Shown here: positions 27,253-35,268 of the stretch, piece by piece
Layout of the letters: each line of letters opens with the position of its first letter
Numbering within the stretch: position 1 is the first letter of the stretch
Assembly (NCBI RefSeq): GCF_015234275.1
Contig: NZ_JADGII010000003.1
Reading direction: 5' to 3' (one strand)
Length of the DNA stretch: 64,000 nt
DNA from: Prosthecochloris ethylica
GTDB lineage: Bacteria > Bacteroidota > Chlorobiia > Chlorobiales > Chlorobiaceae
Translations under genes and position numbers: made by a program
Notes under the pieces: model-generated
Databases searched by the model: none
Told to the model about the DNA's origin: nothing
Seen by the model: the letters and a program-made list of their open reading frames with translations, nothing else

Positions 27253-29165
27253 CTGACTCCTGTTACAAGATCAATAGGCGCAACTCCGGACTGGAGAGCG
27301 TTCAGCTTCTGTTCAAAATCACTCCGCAGCATGTAGCGCGGATGCAGCGGCGGCGGCGACACTACCTTCCGGAACATGAGCTCCCGGACCAACGGCACGT
27401 GCTCGAGGCCGATCTTGCCAACCAGGAGCGGCAGCAGTTCACCACCCTTTTTGAGATACCCCAGCAGGGCAAGAAGCCCGCGGAGGTAGATGGCATCCTT
27501 GGTCAACCCGCCGGCACGAAAAATACGTATGGCGATCGTAAATGCCGTCCTCTGGTTGAAGCCGTATTCCCGGTTCAGCTGACGCCAGACATCGACAAAC
27601 GTCGCCCCGTTCACCAGGGATTCCGCAGCCACCACGCGCCCTGCAAGCAACCGCATCCTCGTTCCGCTCAGGCCCCCGGCGAAGTACTCTGCCAGGACCG
27701 CCAGCCCCTCCTGCAGTTCCTCGTAACCGGCAAAACCGCACGAAAGCTGAAGAAACGGCTGACAGCTGCCATTGACCCAGGTCAGGATATGCGTTCCCAC
27801 CTCATGCTCGATCAGTGCCTCCATGCGTGAACGCGCCACGCGGGTATCCTTTCCGATATACAGCGTCCCCTTCGACACCAGGAGTCCGAGAATATCATCA
27901 CGGATTTCCACTCCCGCCCCCATCCCGGGCAAAACGCTCCGGTAGACGTCAAGCTCTTCGTGGGCCCTGGTTTCGAGATCACGCGCAGAGACGAGATCGC
28001 GTGATGATTCATCATGACGGCGCGGAGAGAGGCGGTGGAGAAGATAGCGGGCAGCGTCGAGCAGCTCCGGGTCAACCGGACCGTAGAGCTGGAGGCTCCC
28101 ATAGAGAAACGTCCGTTTCCCGCGGTCGAGCAGCATGCTGAGCTGCCTGTCGATCTCCCGGCGTTTCTGGCGGAACAGAAACGCAAGGGTCGAATCCTCG
28201 ACACGATCGAGCGGAATCCTGAACAGCTGCCGTTTCAGATGGTCGGGATCGACAGCCAGCGGCCGGTAGTACAGCTCCGGCATCGACTCGAACTTCGATC
28301 GTCGGAAAACGGCCCAGGACTTCTCGATATTGACCGGTGTAGCGTGAAGGACAAGATCGAACGAACGGCTGATCCCGGCCAGCTCCCGGTCGATTTCGAG
28401 AACCTGCTTTCTCACCGCAGTTCTTCCCAGAACGTGATAGTGCAGCGGCCGGTACGTCGTCATGCTGTGGGAAAACTCGAAGAACGAGCGCCTGAAGGCA
28501 CGTGACAGCCCCCGCTGCAACGACCTGAGTACCAGGGGGTAGAGCTCACCTGTCCGGGGGTGGCGATACACCGGGGAAATGCCGAGCCCGATCGTGTACA
28601 CATGCAGCTTCTGTGACTCAACCGCCCCGACCAGGGGCCTGGGCACACGTGCCTTCGTGCCGCCGTCAAGCCGGACACTCACCGTGGCGGGCCTGCGGTG
28701 GATGCGGACCGACCGCAACGACCTTGCCAGCGCATCGAGCGCCGCGGTCGGCGGACAGCGATGGGATGCAAAAAGGGTGAACGACGGCGGCACGGCGCCC
28801 TCTCCCGCAGCAGCGGTATCCGGCGCGCACGAAAAAATCTCGATAACCAGACATGCGCCGTACAGGCGGGCAAGGGAGCCGGCAAGCACGTCGAACAGGC
28901 GGACAAGGTCCGGACGGAACTTCGGACTGCCGCTGGCTGAAATATAGGATGCCTCGCCACGGATAAAGCTCTCCGTTCCGGGGTCATCACCCCGGGAAGG
29001 ACGGCGGTAGAGCAGAACGAACGGCAGGGGACGGTCGATATGCAGCACACCGCCGAACGGCAGCTCCATACGTATCTCTTTCTGCCCGACGAGCCGCCCG
29101 CCCAGGGAGGCGAGCATCTCGTCCGTCACCGTTTCCACGTGTTGAGCCGCAGATGCCGTACTCAT
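27249..29165 (-). CDS. DUF1704 metallopeptidase, QEGLA-motif protein
   Basis: This 638-residue protein belongs to the family annotated as flavohemoglobin expression-modulating QEGLA-motif proteins (DUF1704). A gluzincin-like zinc motif HEVGTHILTWVNG lies near residue 460, with EELQEGLAVLAEY about 30 residues later, giving a third ligand or catalytic Glu. The same domain in animal MATCAP proteins removes the C-terminal tyrosine of tubulin, so a carboxypeptidase-like activity is reasonable for the bacterial form, but the target is unknown. There is no signal peptide. The ATG at 29165 overlaps the stop of the upstream amidohydrolase gene by four bases. Confidence 0.85.
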   Translation of the reverse strand: MSTASAAQHVETVTDEMLASLGGRLVGQKEIRMELPFGGVLHIDRPLPFVLLYRRPSRGDDPGTESFIRGEASYISASGSPKFRPDLVRLFDVLAGSLARLYGACLVIEIFSCAPDTAAAGEGAVPPSFTLFASHRCPPTAALDALARSLRSVRIHRRPATVSVRLDGGTKARVPRPLVGAVESQKLHVYTIGLGISPVYRHPRTGELYPLVLRSLQRGLSRAFRRSFFEFSHSMTTYRPLHYHVLGRTAVRKQVLEIDRELAGISRSFDLVLHATPVNIEKSWAVFRRSKFESMPELYYRPLAVDPDHLKRQLFRIPLDRVEDSTLAFLFRQKRREIDRQLSMLLDRGKRTFLYGSLQLYGPVDPELLDAARYLLHRLSPRRHDESSRDLVSARDLETRAHEELDVYRSVLPGMGAGVEIRDDILGLLVSKGTLYIGKDTRVARSRMEALIEHEVGTHILTWVNGSCQPFLQLSCGFAGYEELQEGLAVLAEYFAGGLSGTRMRLLAGRVVAAESLVNGATFVDVWRQLNREYGFNQRTAFTIAIRIFRAGGLTKDAIYLRGLLALLGYLKKGGELLPLLVGKIGLEHVPLVRELMFRKVVSPPPLHPRYMLRSDFEQKLNALQSGVAPIDLVTGVR

Positions 29166-29962
29166 GCGCATCTCCCCTTCGAACCGTCCATCAGGACTTC
29201 CAGCGCAGCCGCAGCCGCTTTTTTCAGAGCCGCTTCGAGCGCCAGGAACTCGTCACGATAGAGCTCTCCGGTCCATTCGTCCATGAAAAACTTGCGGCAC
29301 TCGAGAGAAATCACGCACCCGGAAAGAGGAAAATGGCGATGCACCCACGATGCAAAATACCCGCCCCGGAATTTCACGTTCTCACGGACATCGAGAGGAT
29401 GGCCGGGCATGTCGGACGACTGCAGGACGGCCATCACATGATCGACAACCGGCGCCCAGTACACCCGGTTCATGGAACCGGTGCCAATGTTGATATCAGG
29501 AGTCAGCAGCGGATCGTCAGGAAGCGCTGCCGGCCCGCCCCGGCGATAGTTATAGGAATGAAGGTCGAAGACCACAAAACGACCGAACCGCTCCTCCGCA
29601 TGCTTCAGCAGGAGGGACGCATGGCGGTAGAACAGCCGATACCGCTTGAGTGACGTACGAATAAGCGGTGCGGGAAGCGGGGCGTTCCAGACATCCAGCC
29701 CCCAGGCGTCTTCCGCTTTGCGGTACACAGCGCGTGACGGCGCGCGGTTCAGGTCAACTTCGAAACGTGACACGTAACTGATCAGGCGACTCGGAGCGAT
29801 GTCGGCCAGCACACCCGTAAACGGGTCTTCCTCACGAAGCCTGTCAGCTTCACTGACAGCAAGAAAATCATGGAGCTCCGGACGAAGCTCATGCCCATGA
29901 TGAAGCGCCACCGCAATCAGCGGACTGCGCCCGTCAACCATCTCAAACCCATGCAGCACCAT
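29162..29962 (-). CDS. N-formylglutamate amidohydrolase family protein
   Basis: The 266-residue protein matches the N-formylglutamate amidohydrolase (HutG-like) family, zinc hydrolases related to N-acyl amino-acid deacylases. Supporting segments are IAVALHHGHELRPEL, RFVVFDLHSYNYRRGG with metal-ligand His and Asp, and VISLECRKFFMDEWTGE with a C-terminal catalytic-type Glu. No histidine-degradation genes are near, so another acylated substrate is likely. It is the first gene of a three-gene operon with overlapping stops and starts. Confidence 0.85.
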   Translation of the reverse strand: MVLHGFEMVDGRSPLIAVALHHGHELRPELHDFLAVSEADRLREEDPFTGVLADIAPSRLISYVSRFEVDLNRAPSRAVYRKAEDAWGLDVWNAPLPAPLIRTSLKRYRLFYRHASLLLKHAEERFGRFVVFDLHSYNYRRGGPAALPDDPLLTPDINIGTGSMNRVYWAPVVDHVMAVLQSSDMPGHPLDVRENVKFRGGYFASWVHRHFPLSGCVISLECRKFFMDEWTGELYRDEFLALEAALKKAAAAALEVLMDGSKGRCA

Positions 29963-30092
29963 TGCTCAACCCCCATAACACACGTTGCATCATGAAAACC
30001 ATCAACACACGGCACCAGCCATTTTCAAGGAGCGGAAGAATAACGGAAATTTAACTGAAAAAAAGAAAAGGGAGGGCAAAAAAAGCCAGAAT

Positions 30093-30127
30093 AAAAAAAG
30101 CCGGAAGGGTCCTGAGTACCTTCCGGC
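30093..30127 (-). terminator. Minus-strand terminator in a divergent gap
   Basis: GCCGGAAGG at 30100-30108 pairs with CCTTCCGGC at 30119-30127 around a 10-nt loop. On the minus strand the hairpin is followed by seven T (30099-30093). The flanking genes run away from this point, so the terminator must serve a transcript that starts in the gap to its right. Confidence 0.8.
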
Positions 30128-30399
30128 TGTGTTCGATAACAGATCAGCAGAGAACAAACAACATGAAATCAACCCATATCTACAATCTCAAAGTACTTTT
30201 CATCTCTCACTCACTTCATGCTGACCTGCAATCAAACAGTAAAGCAGCAACACTAACCTAACTGATTAGCAAAAGCACCTGACACCTTAAATCAAGCGCC
30301 TTCATGTAATTCGACGCCCTTCACCGTACTCTCTTGCACATTTTTTCAAAAAAAAATTCCAGGCTGCCGTTCACGTGCATGTCGAGCTGACCACAGCGG
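30128..30399 (-). other. Intergenic stretch, possible small transcript
   Basis: This part of the 506-bp gap between the amidohydrolase gene and bciB has no credible protein gene. Its AT-rich minus strand would be read into the terminator at 30127-30093. A tiny frame MKSTLRL preceded by GAGAG occurs on that strand, but it is too short to weigh. A small RNA is possible; I see no matching known family. Confidence 0.3.
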
Positions 30400-30428
30400 T
30401 TTCCACGCGAGGCGGAGATGTGTATCTT
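30400..30428 (+). promoter_or_regulatory. Candidate bciB promoter
   Basis: TTTCCA at 30400-30405 and TATCTT at 30423-30428 are 17 bp apart and 41 bp upstream of the bciB start. The box TGTATCTTAC recurs exactly at 31692-31701 upstream of the ABC-F gene, and both are followed by a similar TGC-GTAAC stretch. Confidence 0.4.
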
Positions 30429-30468
30429 ACCTGCAGTAACATCGCAACATGTCAGACCGTCCCAACGT

Positions 30469-31686
30469 ATGAACCCGACAAGAAAAAAAGATATCTGCAG
30501 TTCATGCGGACTCTGTTCCGTCACAAGCTGGCCCATGCAGGAAAGTCTGCAGTCCTGTGTTTTTCACAACGGCTGGCTGGGGGAGCTGGAGCGGCGCGTC
30601 TTCGGCAGGGAACGCAACCAGAACGACCCCGAGGAACTCCGTTTCGGCATCACCCGTGAACGGTGTATCTCCACGCTCGCTCCGCCGCTCGAGGGAGCCC
30701 AGTGGGGCGGCATCGTAACGCGAATGGCCACCAGGGCATTTGAAGAAGGACTTGTGGAAGGTGTCGTCACCCTGCACCACGCCCCCGACAGCAACTTTTT
30801 CTCGACACCTGTCCTGGCCATGACCCGCGGCGACATCATGGCATCGCGCGGAAACAAACCGGTGCTTTCACCGCTACTGCGTTCACTGGACAGTGCGTAT
30901 CGCCAGGGGCTTCAGTCGCTCCTGGTGATCGGAGCCGGATGCCATATCCATATGCTGCGCGATTTCCACGACCGCTATCCGTATCTCAGGGACATGGATA
31001 TCACGACCATCGGCATCCCCTGCGTGGACAACATCGACCGTTCGAACTTCAACCGGGTGCTGTCACGGATCTCGCGTTCACCAGCGACAGCCTGCCACAT
31101 GGAGTTCATGCAGGACTTCCGCATTCATATCCGCCATACGGACGGATCCGTCGAAAAAGTCCCGTTTTTCAGCCTTCCCGAAGAACTCTCCGATCCGGGG
31201 ATATTTCCCCGGGCCTGCCTCTCCTGCTTCGACTACCTCAACAGCCTCTCGGACATCACGGTCGGCTATCTCGCCGCCGAGTTCTCCCCGGACGACAAAA
31301 AGCAGTGGATCCTGGTGCGCACCCAGAAAGGCGCCGCGCTGCTCGACCTGGTCCGTCAGGAACTCGACTGCTCGAAGGAAACCGGCTCCTGGGACTGCAG
31401 CTCGTTCGTCCGGAAAACCGCCCCGCAAACCGTGGAGCAGATGAAACCGGGGAAAACCGAGTATTCTCCCGACAGAAAAATCCCGCTCTGGCTCGGGCAC
31501 CTGATGGCAGGCATGCTCAATCTCATCGGTCCCAAAGGCATCGGCTTTGCCCGCTACTCGACCGATTATCACACGATCAGGCACTACTGCTATGTCAAGT
31601 ATCATCAGCCAGACCTCTTCGACACACTGGTCCCCGACTACGCGAAAGCCATCGTCCGGGAATATGGAATCGATGAGCATTGCTGA
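30469..31686 (+). CDS. bciB: Divinyl (proto)chlorophyllide 8-vinyl reductase, ferredoxin type
   Basis: BciB reduces the C8 vinyl group of chlorophyll precursors using ferredoxin. The protein matches the FrhB/FpoF-like cyanobacterial enzyme (Slr1923 type) along its length: N-terminal DICSSCGLC, then EGAQWGGIV, GNKPVLSPLL, LLVIGAGCHIHMLR, TIGIPCVDNIDR, HMEFMQDFRIHIRHTDGSVE, CLSCFDYLNSLSDITVGYL and the C-terminal GPKGIGFARYSTDYHT. The cysteines would hold two [4Fe-4S] clusters next to FAD. I start at MNPTRKKDIC (30469). Some green sulfur bacteria use the unrelated BciA instead; this gene marks the host as a BciB user. Confidence 0.92.
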   Translation: MNPTRKKDICSSCGLCSVTSWPMQESLQSCVFHNGWLGELERRVFGRERNQNDPEELRFGITRERCISTLAPPLEGAQWGGIVTRMATRAFEEGLVEGVVTLHHAPDSNFFSTPVLAMTRGDIMASRGNKPVLSPLLRSLDSAYRQGLQSLLVIGAGCHIHMLRDFHDRYPYLRDMDITTIGIPCVDNIDRSNFNRVLSRISRSPATACHMEFMQDFRIHIRHTDGSVEKVPFFSLPEELSDPGIFPRACLSCFDYLNSLSDITVGYLAAEFSPDDKKQWILVRTQKGAALLDLVRQELDCSKETGSWDCSSFVRKTAPQTVEQMKPGKTEYSPDRKIPLWLGHLMAGMLNLIGPKGIGFARYSTDYHTIRHYCYVKYHQPDLFDTLVPDYAKAIVREYGIDEHC

Positions 31687-31743
31687 ATAATTGTATCTTA
31701 CGTGCCGTAACGATCGATTGACAATACAGAACCGGGCCATTTC

Positions 31744-33705
31744 ATGTTTGAAGCACAGAACGTCTTTCTCCATGCAGGCAGCAAGGAGCTCCTCCGCAAC
31801 GCATCCCTGCGTATCGGCGACAACGACCGCGCGGGCCTGGTCGGCCTGAACGGGACGGGAAAGTCCACCCTCCTGAAACTCATCAGGGAATCCGGAAGCG
31901 GTTGCAGTGCAACCTCGCAGGGAAAATTCGTGTGCCCGGCAGGCACTACCATCGGCTACCTGCCACAGGAAATCTCGTTCGAAGAGGACCTCGACACTCC
32001 GTCACTCCACTACGTGATGCAGGCAAACAGGAAGCTCAACGCGCTTGCAGAATCCATCGAACGTCTGCAGAACGCCCTCGAAGAACCGGGGCAGGACCAC
32101 GAAAGTGAAGCGTACCACCGCCTGATCGAAAAGTTCAGCGAAGCCTCGATGGAGTTCGAACGGCTCGGCGGCTATACCATGGAGGCGCAGGCCCGCAAGC
32201 TGATGGCCGGGCTCGGGTTCAGCGAAACCGATACGGAGAAAACAGTCAGGGAGTTTTCGGGGGGATGGCAGATGAGGCTGCTGCTTGCTCGACTGCTTCT
32301 CGAGAACCCCACCCTCCTCCTGCTGGACGAACCGACAAACCATCTCGATATCGATTCGCTCCGCTGGCTGGAGAACTACCTGATCAACTACGAGCACAGC
32401 TGTATCATTGTCTCTCACGACCGTTTCTTTCTCGACAAGGTCACCACCAAAACGCTCGAAATCAGTTTCCAGACCATTACCGAATACAAGGGCAATTACA
32501 GCTATTACGAACAGCAGAAAGCGGAACGCTACGAGCTCATGATGGCCAAATACGAGAACGACCTGAAAAAAATGGCCCACCTCAAGTCGTTTGTCGATCG
32601 TTTCCGCTACAAGGCGACCAAGGCAAAGCAGGCCCAGAGCCGGCTGCGCCAGATGCAGAAGCTCGAAGAGGAACTGCTGTGCCCCGAAGAAGATACGTCC
32701 ACGATCGTCTTCAGGTTCCCGAAAGCCCGGCAGTCGGGCAAGGAGGTCCTGAGGCTCGAAGATGTCTCGAAATCCTGGCCGCTGCCCGACGGATCGACCA
32801 GAACGGTACTCGACCATGTCGATCTCCACGTCATGCGCGGCGACCGCATTGCGGTGGTCGGGTCGAACGGGGCAGGCAAAACCACCCTCTGCAGGATCAT
32901 TGCCGGGGACCTCGGCCACGAGGGGACGGTCAGTTACGGCCACAACGTCTCCCTGAACTACTTTGCCCAGCACCAGACCGAGCATCTCGATCCCCGCAAG
33001 AGCATTCTCGACGAGATGCTGCACGCGGCGCCGGATGCAGAGTCCCAACGCAACGTACGAGACATTCTCGGCTGTTTTCTGTTCAGCGGTGACAGCGTCG
33101 AAAAAAAGACAGGGGTGCTGTCCGGAGGTGAAAAATCACGGGTGGCCCTGGCCAAAATTCTCCTGCAGTCCTCGAACCTGCTGATCATGGACGAACCGAC
33201 CAACCACCTCGACATGCGCTCAAAAGAGATGCTGATCGATGCCCTGGAGCAGTACGACGGCACCCTGCTCCTGGTCAGCCATGACCGCTACTTTCTCGAC
33301 AGCCTGGTTAACAAGGTCTTTGAAGTCAGGGACGGCGCCGTACAGATCTACCTGGGTTCCTACCAGGAGTACCTGCAGAAAGCGGAACAGGCCTATCGCA
33401 AGGAACTGGAAGAGAACCAGCGGGAAGAACAAGGCAGCCGGCCCCGACGCCAGAGCGGCTCCGGCTCACCGGCGGGCAAAGCAGGCGGATCGCGCCAGGA
33501 CAAGCGCAAACAGCGGCAGGCCGAACGGCTGGAGCAGCAGATCGGCTCGCTCGAAGCCAAAAAGCAGGAACTCGAAGAAGCCATGGCGCAGCCGGATTTC
33601 TACGACCAGCCTGAGGAGAGGACCCGTGACCAGCTCGAAACGTACCAGGACCTCTGCCGTGACATCGAACAGCTGTACGAACAGTGGGAAGCCTCGCTGT
33701 CGTAA
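31744..33705 (+). CDS. ABC-F family ATPase
   Basis: The 653-residue protein has two ABC domains on one chain and no membrane segments: Walker A GLNGTGKST and GSNGAGKTT, signatures EFSGGWQMRLLLARLL and VLSGGEKSRVALAKIL, and two LDEPTNHLD/MDEPTNHLD Walker B regions. The charged inter-domain linker (LKKMAHLKSFVDRFRYKATK) is typical of ABC-F proteins, which act on ribosomes. A Lys/Glu-rich C-terminal coiled coil (EQQIGSLEAKKQELEEAMAQ) resembles that of Uup/YheS types. The exact subfamily cannot be fixed here. It stands alone on the plus strand, 57 bp after bciB. Confidence 0.92.
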   Translation: MFEAQNVFLHAGSKELLRNASLRIGDNDRAGLVGLNGTGKSTLLKLIRESGSGCSATSQGKFVCPAGTTIGYLPQEISFEEDLDTPSLHYVMQANRKLNALAESIERLQNALEEPGQDHESEAYHRLIEKFSEASMEFERLGGYTMEAQARKLMAGLGFSETDTEKTVREFSGGWQMRLLLARLLLENPTLLLLDEPTNHLDIDSLRWLENYLINYEHSCIIVSHDRFFLDKVTTKTLEISFQTITEYKGNYSYYEQQKAERYELMMAKYENDLKKMAHLKSFVDRFRYKATKAKQAQSRLRQMQKLEEELLCPEEDTSTIVFRFPKARQSGKEVLRLEDVSKSWPLPDGSTRTVLDHVDLHVMRGDRIAVVGSNGAGKTTLCRIIAGDLGHEGTVSYGHNVSLNYFAQHQTEHLDPRKSILDEMLHAAPDAESQRNVRDILGCFLFSGDSVEKKTGVLSGGEKSRVALAKILLQSSNLLIMDEPTNHLDMRSKEMLIDALEQYDGTLLLVSHDRYFLDSLVNKVFEVRDGAVQIYLGSYQEYLQKAEQAYRKELEENQREEQGSRPRRQSGSGSPAGKAGGSRQDKRKQRQAERLEQQIGSLEAKKQELEEAMAQPDFYDQPEERTRDQLETYQDLCRDIEQLYEQWEASLS

Positions 33706-33727
33706 AGAGGTACAGCCCCGGAACCGC

Positions 33728-34072
33728 TCAGCCGGAACCGGAACCGAACAGTTTCAGCCCGGCCACCCCGGCAACGATCAGCACGAGACTGAGCAGGCGG
33801 ACAGGGTCGCGGGATTCATCGAACAGAAGCATGCCGGCCACGGCAACCCCTGCCGCCCCGATACCGGTCCAGACTGCGTAGGCGGTTCCGGCAGGAAGAG
33901 TCTTCATCGCCTGGGCAAGCAGCCACAAGCTCAGCCCCATGGCGATCACCGTCACGACCGACGGACGCACACGGGTGAACCCGTCACTGTAACTGAGGCT
34001 CACCGCCCAGACACACTCGAACACGCCGCCTGCCAGCAGGTACAGCCACGCAATGCTTTCGGGGCTCTTCAC
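33728..34072 (-). CDS. SMR-family transporter, SugE/Gdx-like
   Basis: This four-helix small multidrug resistance protein starts at a GTG (34072) overlapping the upstream oxidoreductase stop by four bases. Helix 1 carries the essential Glu (IAWLYLLAGGVFECVWAVSL). YSDGFTRVRPS and MKTLPAGTAYAVWTGIGAAG are typical of the SugE/Gdx guanidinium-exporter branch rather than EmrE. No guanidine riboswitch is visible. The longer frame from 34117 would add residues encoded within the neighbour. Confidence 0.85.
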   Translation of the reverse strand: MKSPESIAWLYLLAGGVFECVWAVSLSYSDGFTRVRPSVVTVIAMGLSLWLLAQAMKTLPAGTAYAVWTGIGAAGVAVAGMLLFDESRDPVRLLSLVLIVAGVAGLKLFGSGSG

Positions 34073-35217
34073 TGCGGGACCTTCTTCCAGCAACGAGCGG
34101 CATCCGACTCGCGGCATGCCTGCATGACCTTCTGCACGGCGAGCCCGTCATCGAAGGTTGCGGCATCCGGAATGACCTTTTCACCATTCTGCAGCGCCCG
34201 CACCAGGCGGCCGGCAAAAAACGCGAACCCGACGGCAAAGATACCGTGCATGGCAAGGGAGGACTGCCGGATTTTTTCCTGTACGACCAGCTCGTCCCAT
34301 GGCAGCACCGGTTCGACCTCCTGCCAGGCAGGAGGATCGATCATGCTGCGGCCGCCCCGGGCTGCACCGTTGCATACCTCCCAGACCCTGCCTGCGCCGT
34401 CGAACCGCACCGTCTTGAGGCTGCCGATCACCTCGAACGCAAACGAGGTATAGCCGCTGACCGTGGTCACGTGTACACACGCCGGTGCTCCGAAAGCGAG
34501 TGACGAAGGGCCGAAATGCAGCATCATGCTGAACGCATCGTCGGATGTCACCGGCCGAGGCTCACCGTCTGCATCCGGGCGCTTCGACATGAATGTGGAG
34601 AGCTCGCACGACACTTCGGAGATTTCGCCGATCAGGAAGCGGTTGAGATCGATCAGGTGGGAACCGATCGCCCCAAGCGCCCCGCCGCCTTTAGCGGCGT
34701 CGCTCCACCAGGAATGGCGAAGATCAGGACGGTTTCGGCTTGCCAGGTTGACAACAGTACGGACCTCGTAAATCCGGCCTATTTCCCCGCTTTCGAGCAT
34801 CTGACGGATCTGCCGAACGGCAGGATGAAACCGGAGTTCGTGATCGATCAGGCCGAGCCTGCCGCTGCGGGACGCGGCCTCGGCCATGGACTCAGCTTCG
34901 TTGACGGTGACGGCCATGGGTTTTTCACACAGCACATTGATGCCTGCATCGAGCGCCTCGCGCACAATGGGCAGATGCAGATGGGGAGGAGCGGAAACAC
35001 AGAGCAGGTCCAGGTCATGCTGCATCAGCTTCCGCCAGTCAGCATACGCATGCGGAATTTCGAAGAGTTCCTGAAATTTTTCCCTCCGCCTCTGCGTGGG
35101 GCTTGCCAGGGCAGTCAGTTCCACCCCGTCGAAAATAGCGAACGCCGGAGCCTGGGTCACCCGGGCCCAGCCGCTGCCGACAAACCCTGTTTTCACGACT
35201 GTTTTCATGTCAGACAT
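34069..35217 (-). CDS. Gfo/Idh/MocA-family oxidoreductase
   Basis: The protein has 382 residues. The N-terminal Rossmann domain (KTGFVGSGWARVTQAPAFAI) is followed by the family motif VLCEKPMAVTVNEA with its catalytic-type Lys, and by a C-terminal alpha/beta dimerisation domain (GALGAIGSHLIDLNRFLIGE). These enzymes oxidise or reduce sugars or related cyclic compounds with NAD(P). The substrate is not evident; biliverdin reductase-like roles are also known in the family. It lies 51 bp downstream of hemN but behind a terminator. Confidence 0.88.
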   Translation of the reverse strand: MSDMKTVVKTGFVGSGWARVTQAPAFAIFDGVELTALASPTQRRREKFQELFEIPHAYADWRKLMQHDLDLLCVSAPPHLHLPIVREALDAGINVLCEKPMAVTVNEAESMAEAASRSGRLGLIDHELRFHPAVRQIRQMLESGEIGRIYEVRTVVNLASRNRPDLRHSWWSDAAKGGGALGAIGSHLIDLNRFLIGEISEVSCELSTFMSKRPDADGEPRPVTSDDAFSMMLHFGPSSLAFGAPACVHVTTVSGYTSFAFEVIGSLKTVRFDGAGRVWEVCNGAARGGRSMIDPPAWQEVEPVLPWDELVVQEKIRQSSLAMHGIFAVGFAFFAGRLVRALQNGEKVIPDAATFDDGLAVQKVMQACRESDAARCWKKVPQ

Positions 35218-35245
35218 AAAAAAAGGGTGAACAGTGTCACCCTTT
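35218..35245 (-). terminator. Terminator after hemN
   Basis: AAAGGGTGA and TCACCCTTT (35222-35230 and 35237-35245) form a 9-bp stem with a 6-nt loop, followed by a T7 run on the minus strand. The T run touches the ATG of the oxidoreductase gene at 35217, so this gene either uses read-through or starts at the second Met (35208). An attenuation role is possible. Confidence 0.75.
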
Positions 35246-35268
35246 ATGAACAGATCTCTACTCCTTGA

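Noticed and set aside
26146..27336. A 396-codon plus-strand frame
   Set aside because: It mirrors the ATP-grasp gene on the other strand, which has all the expected motifs.
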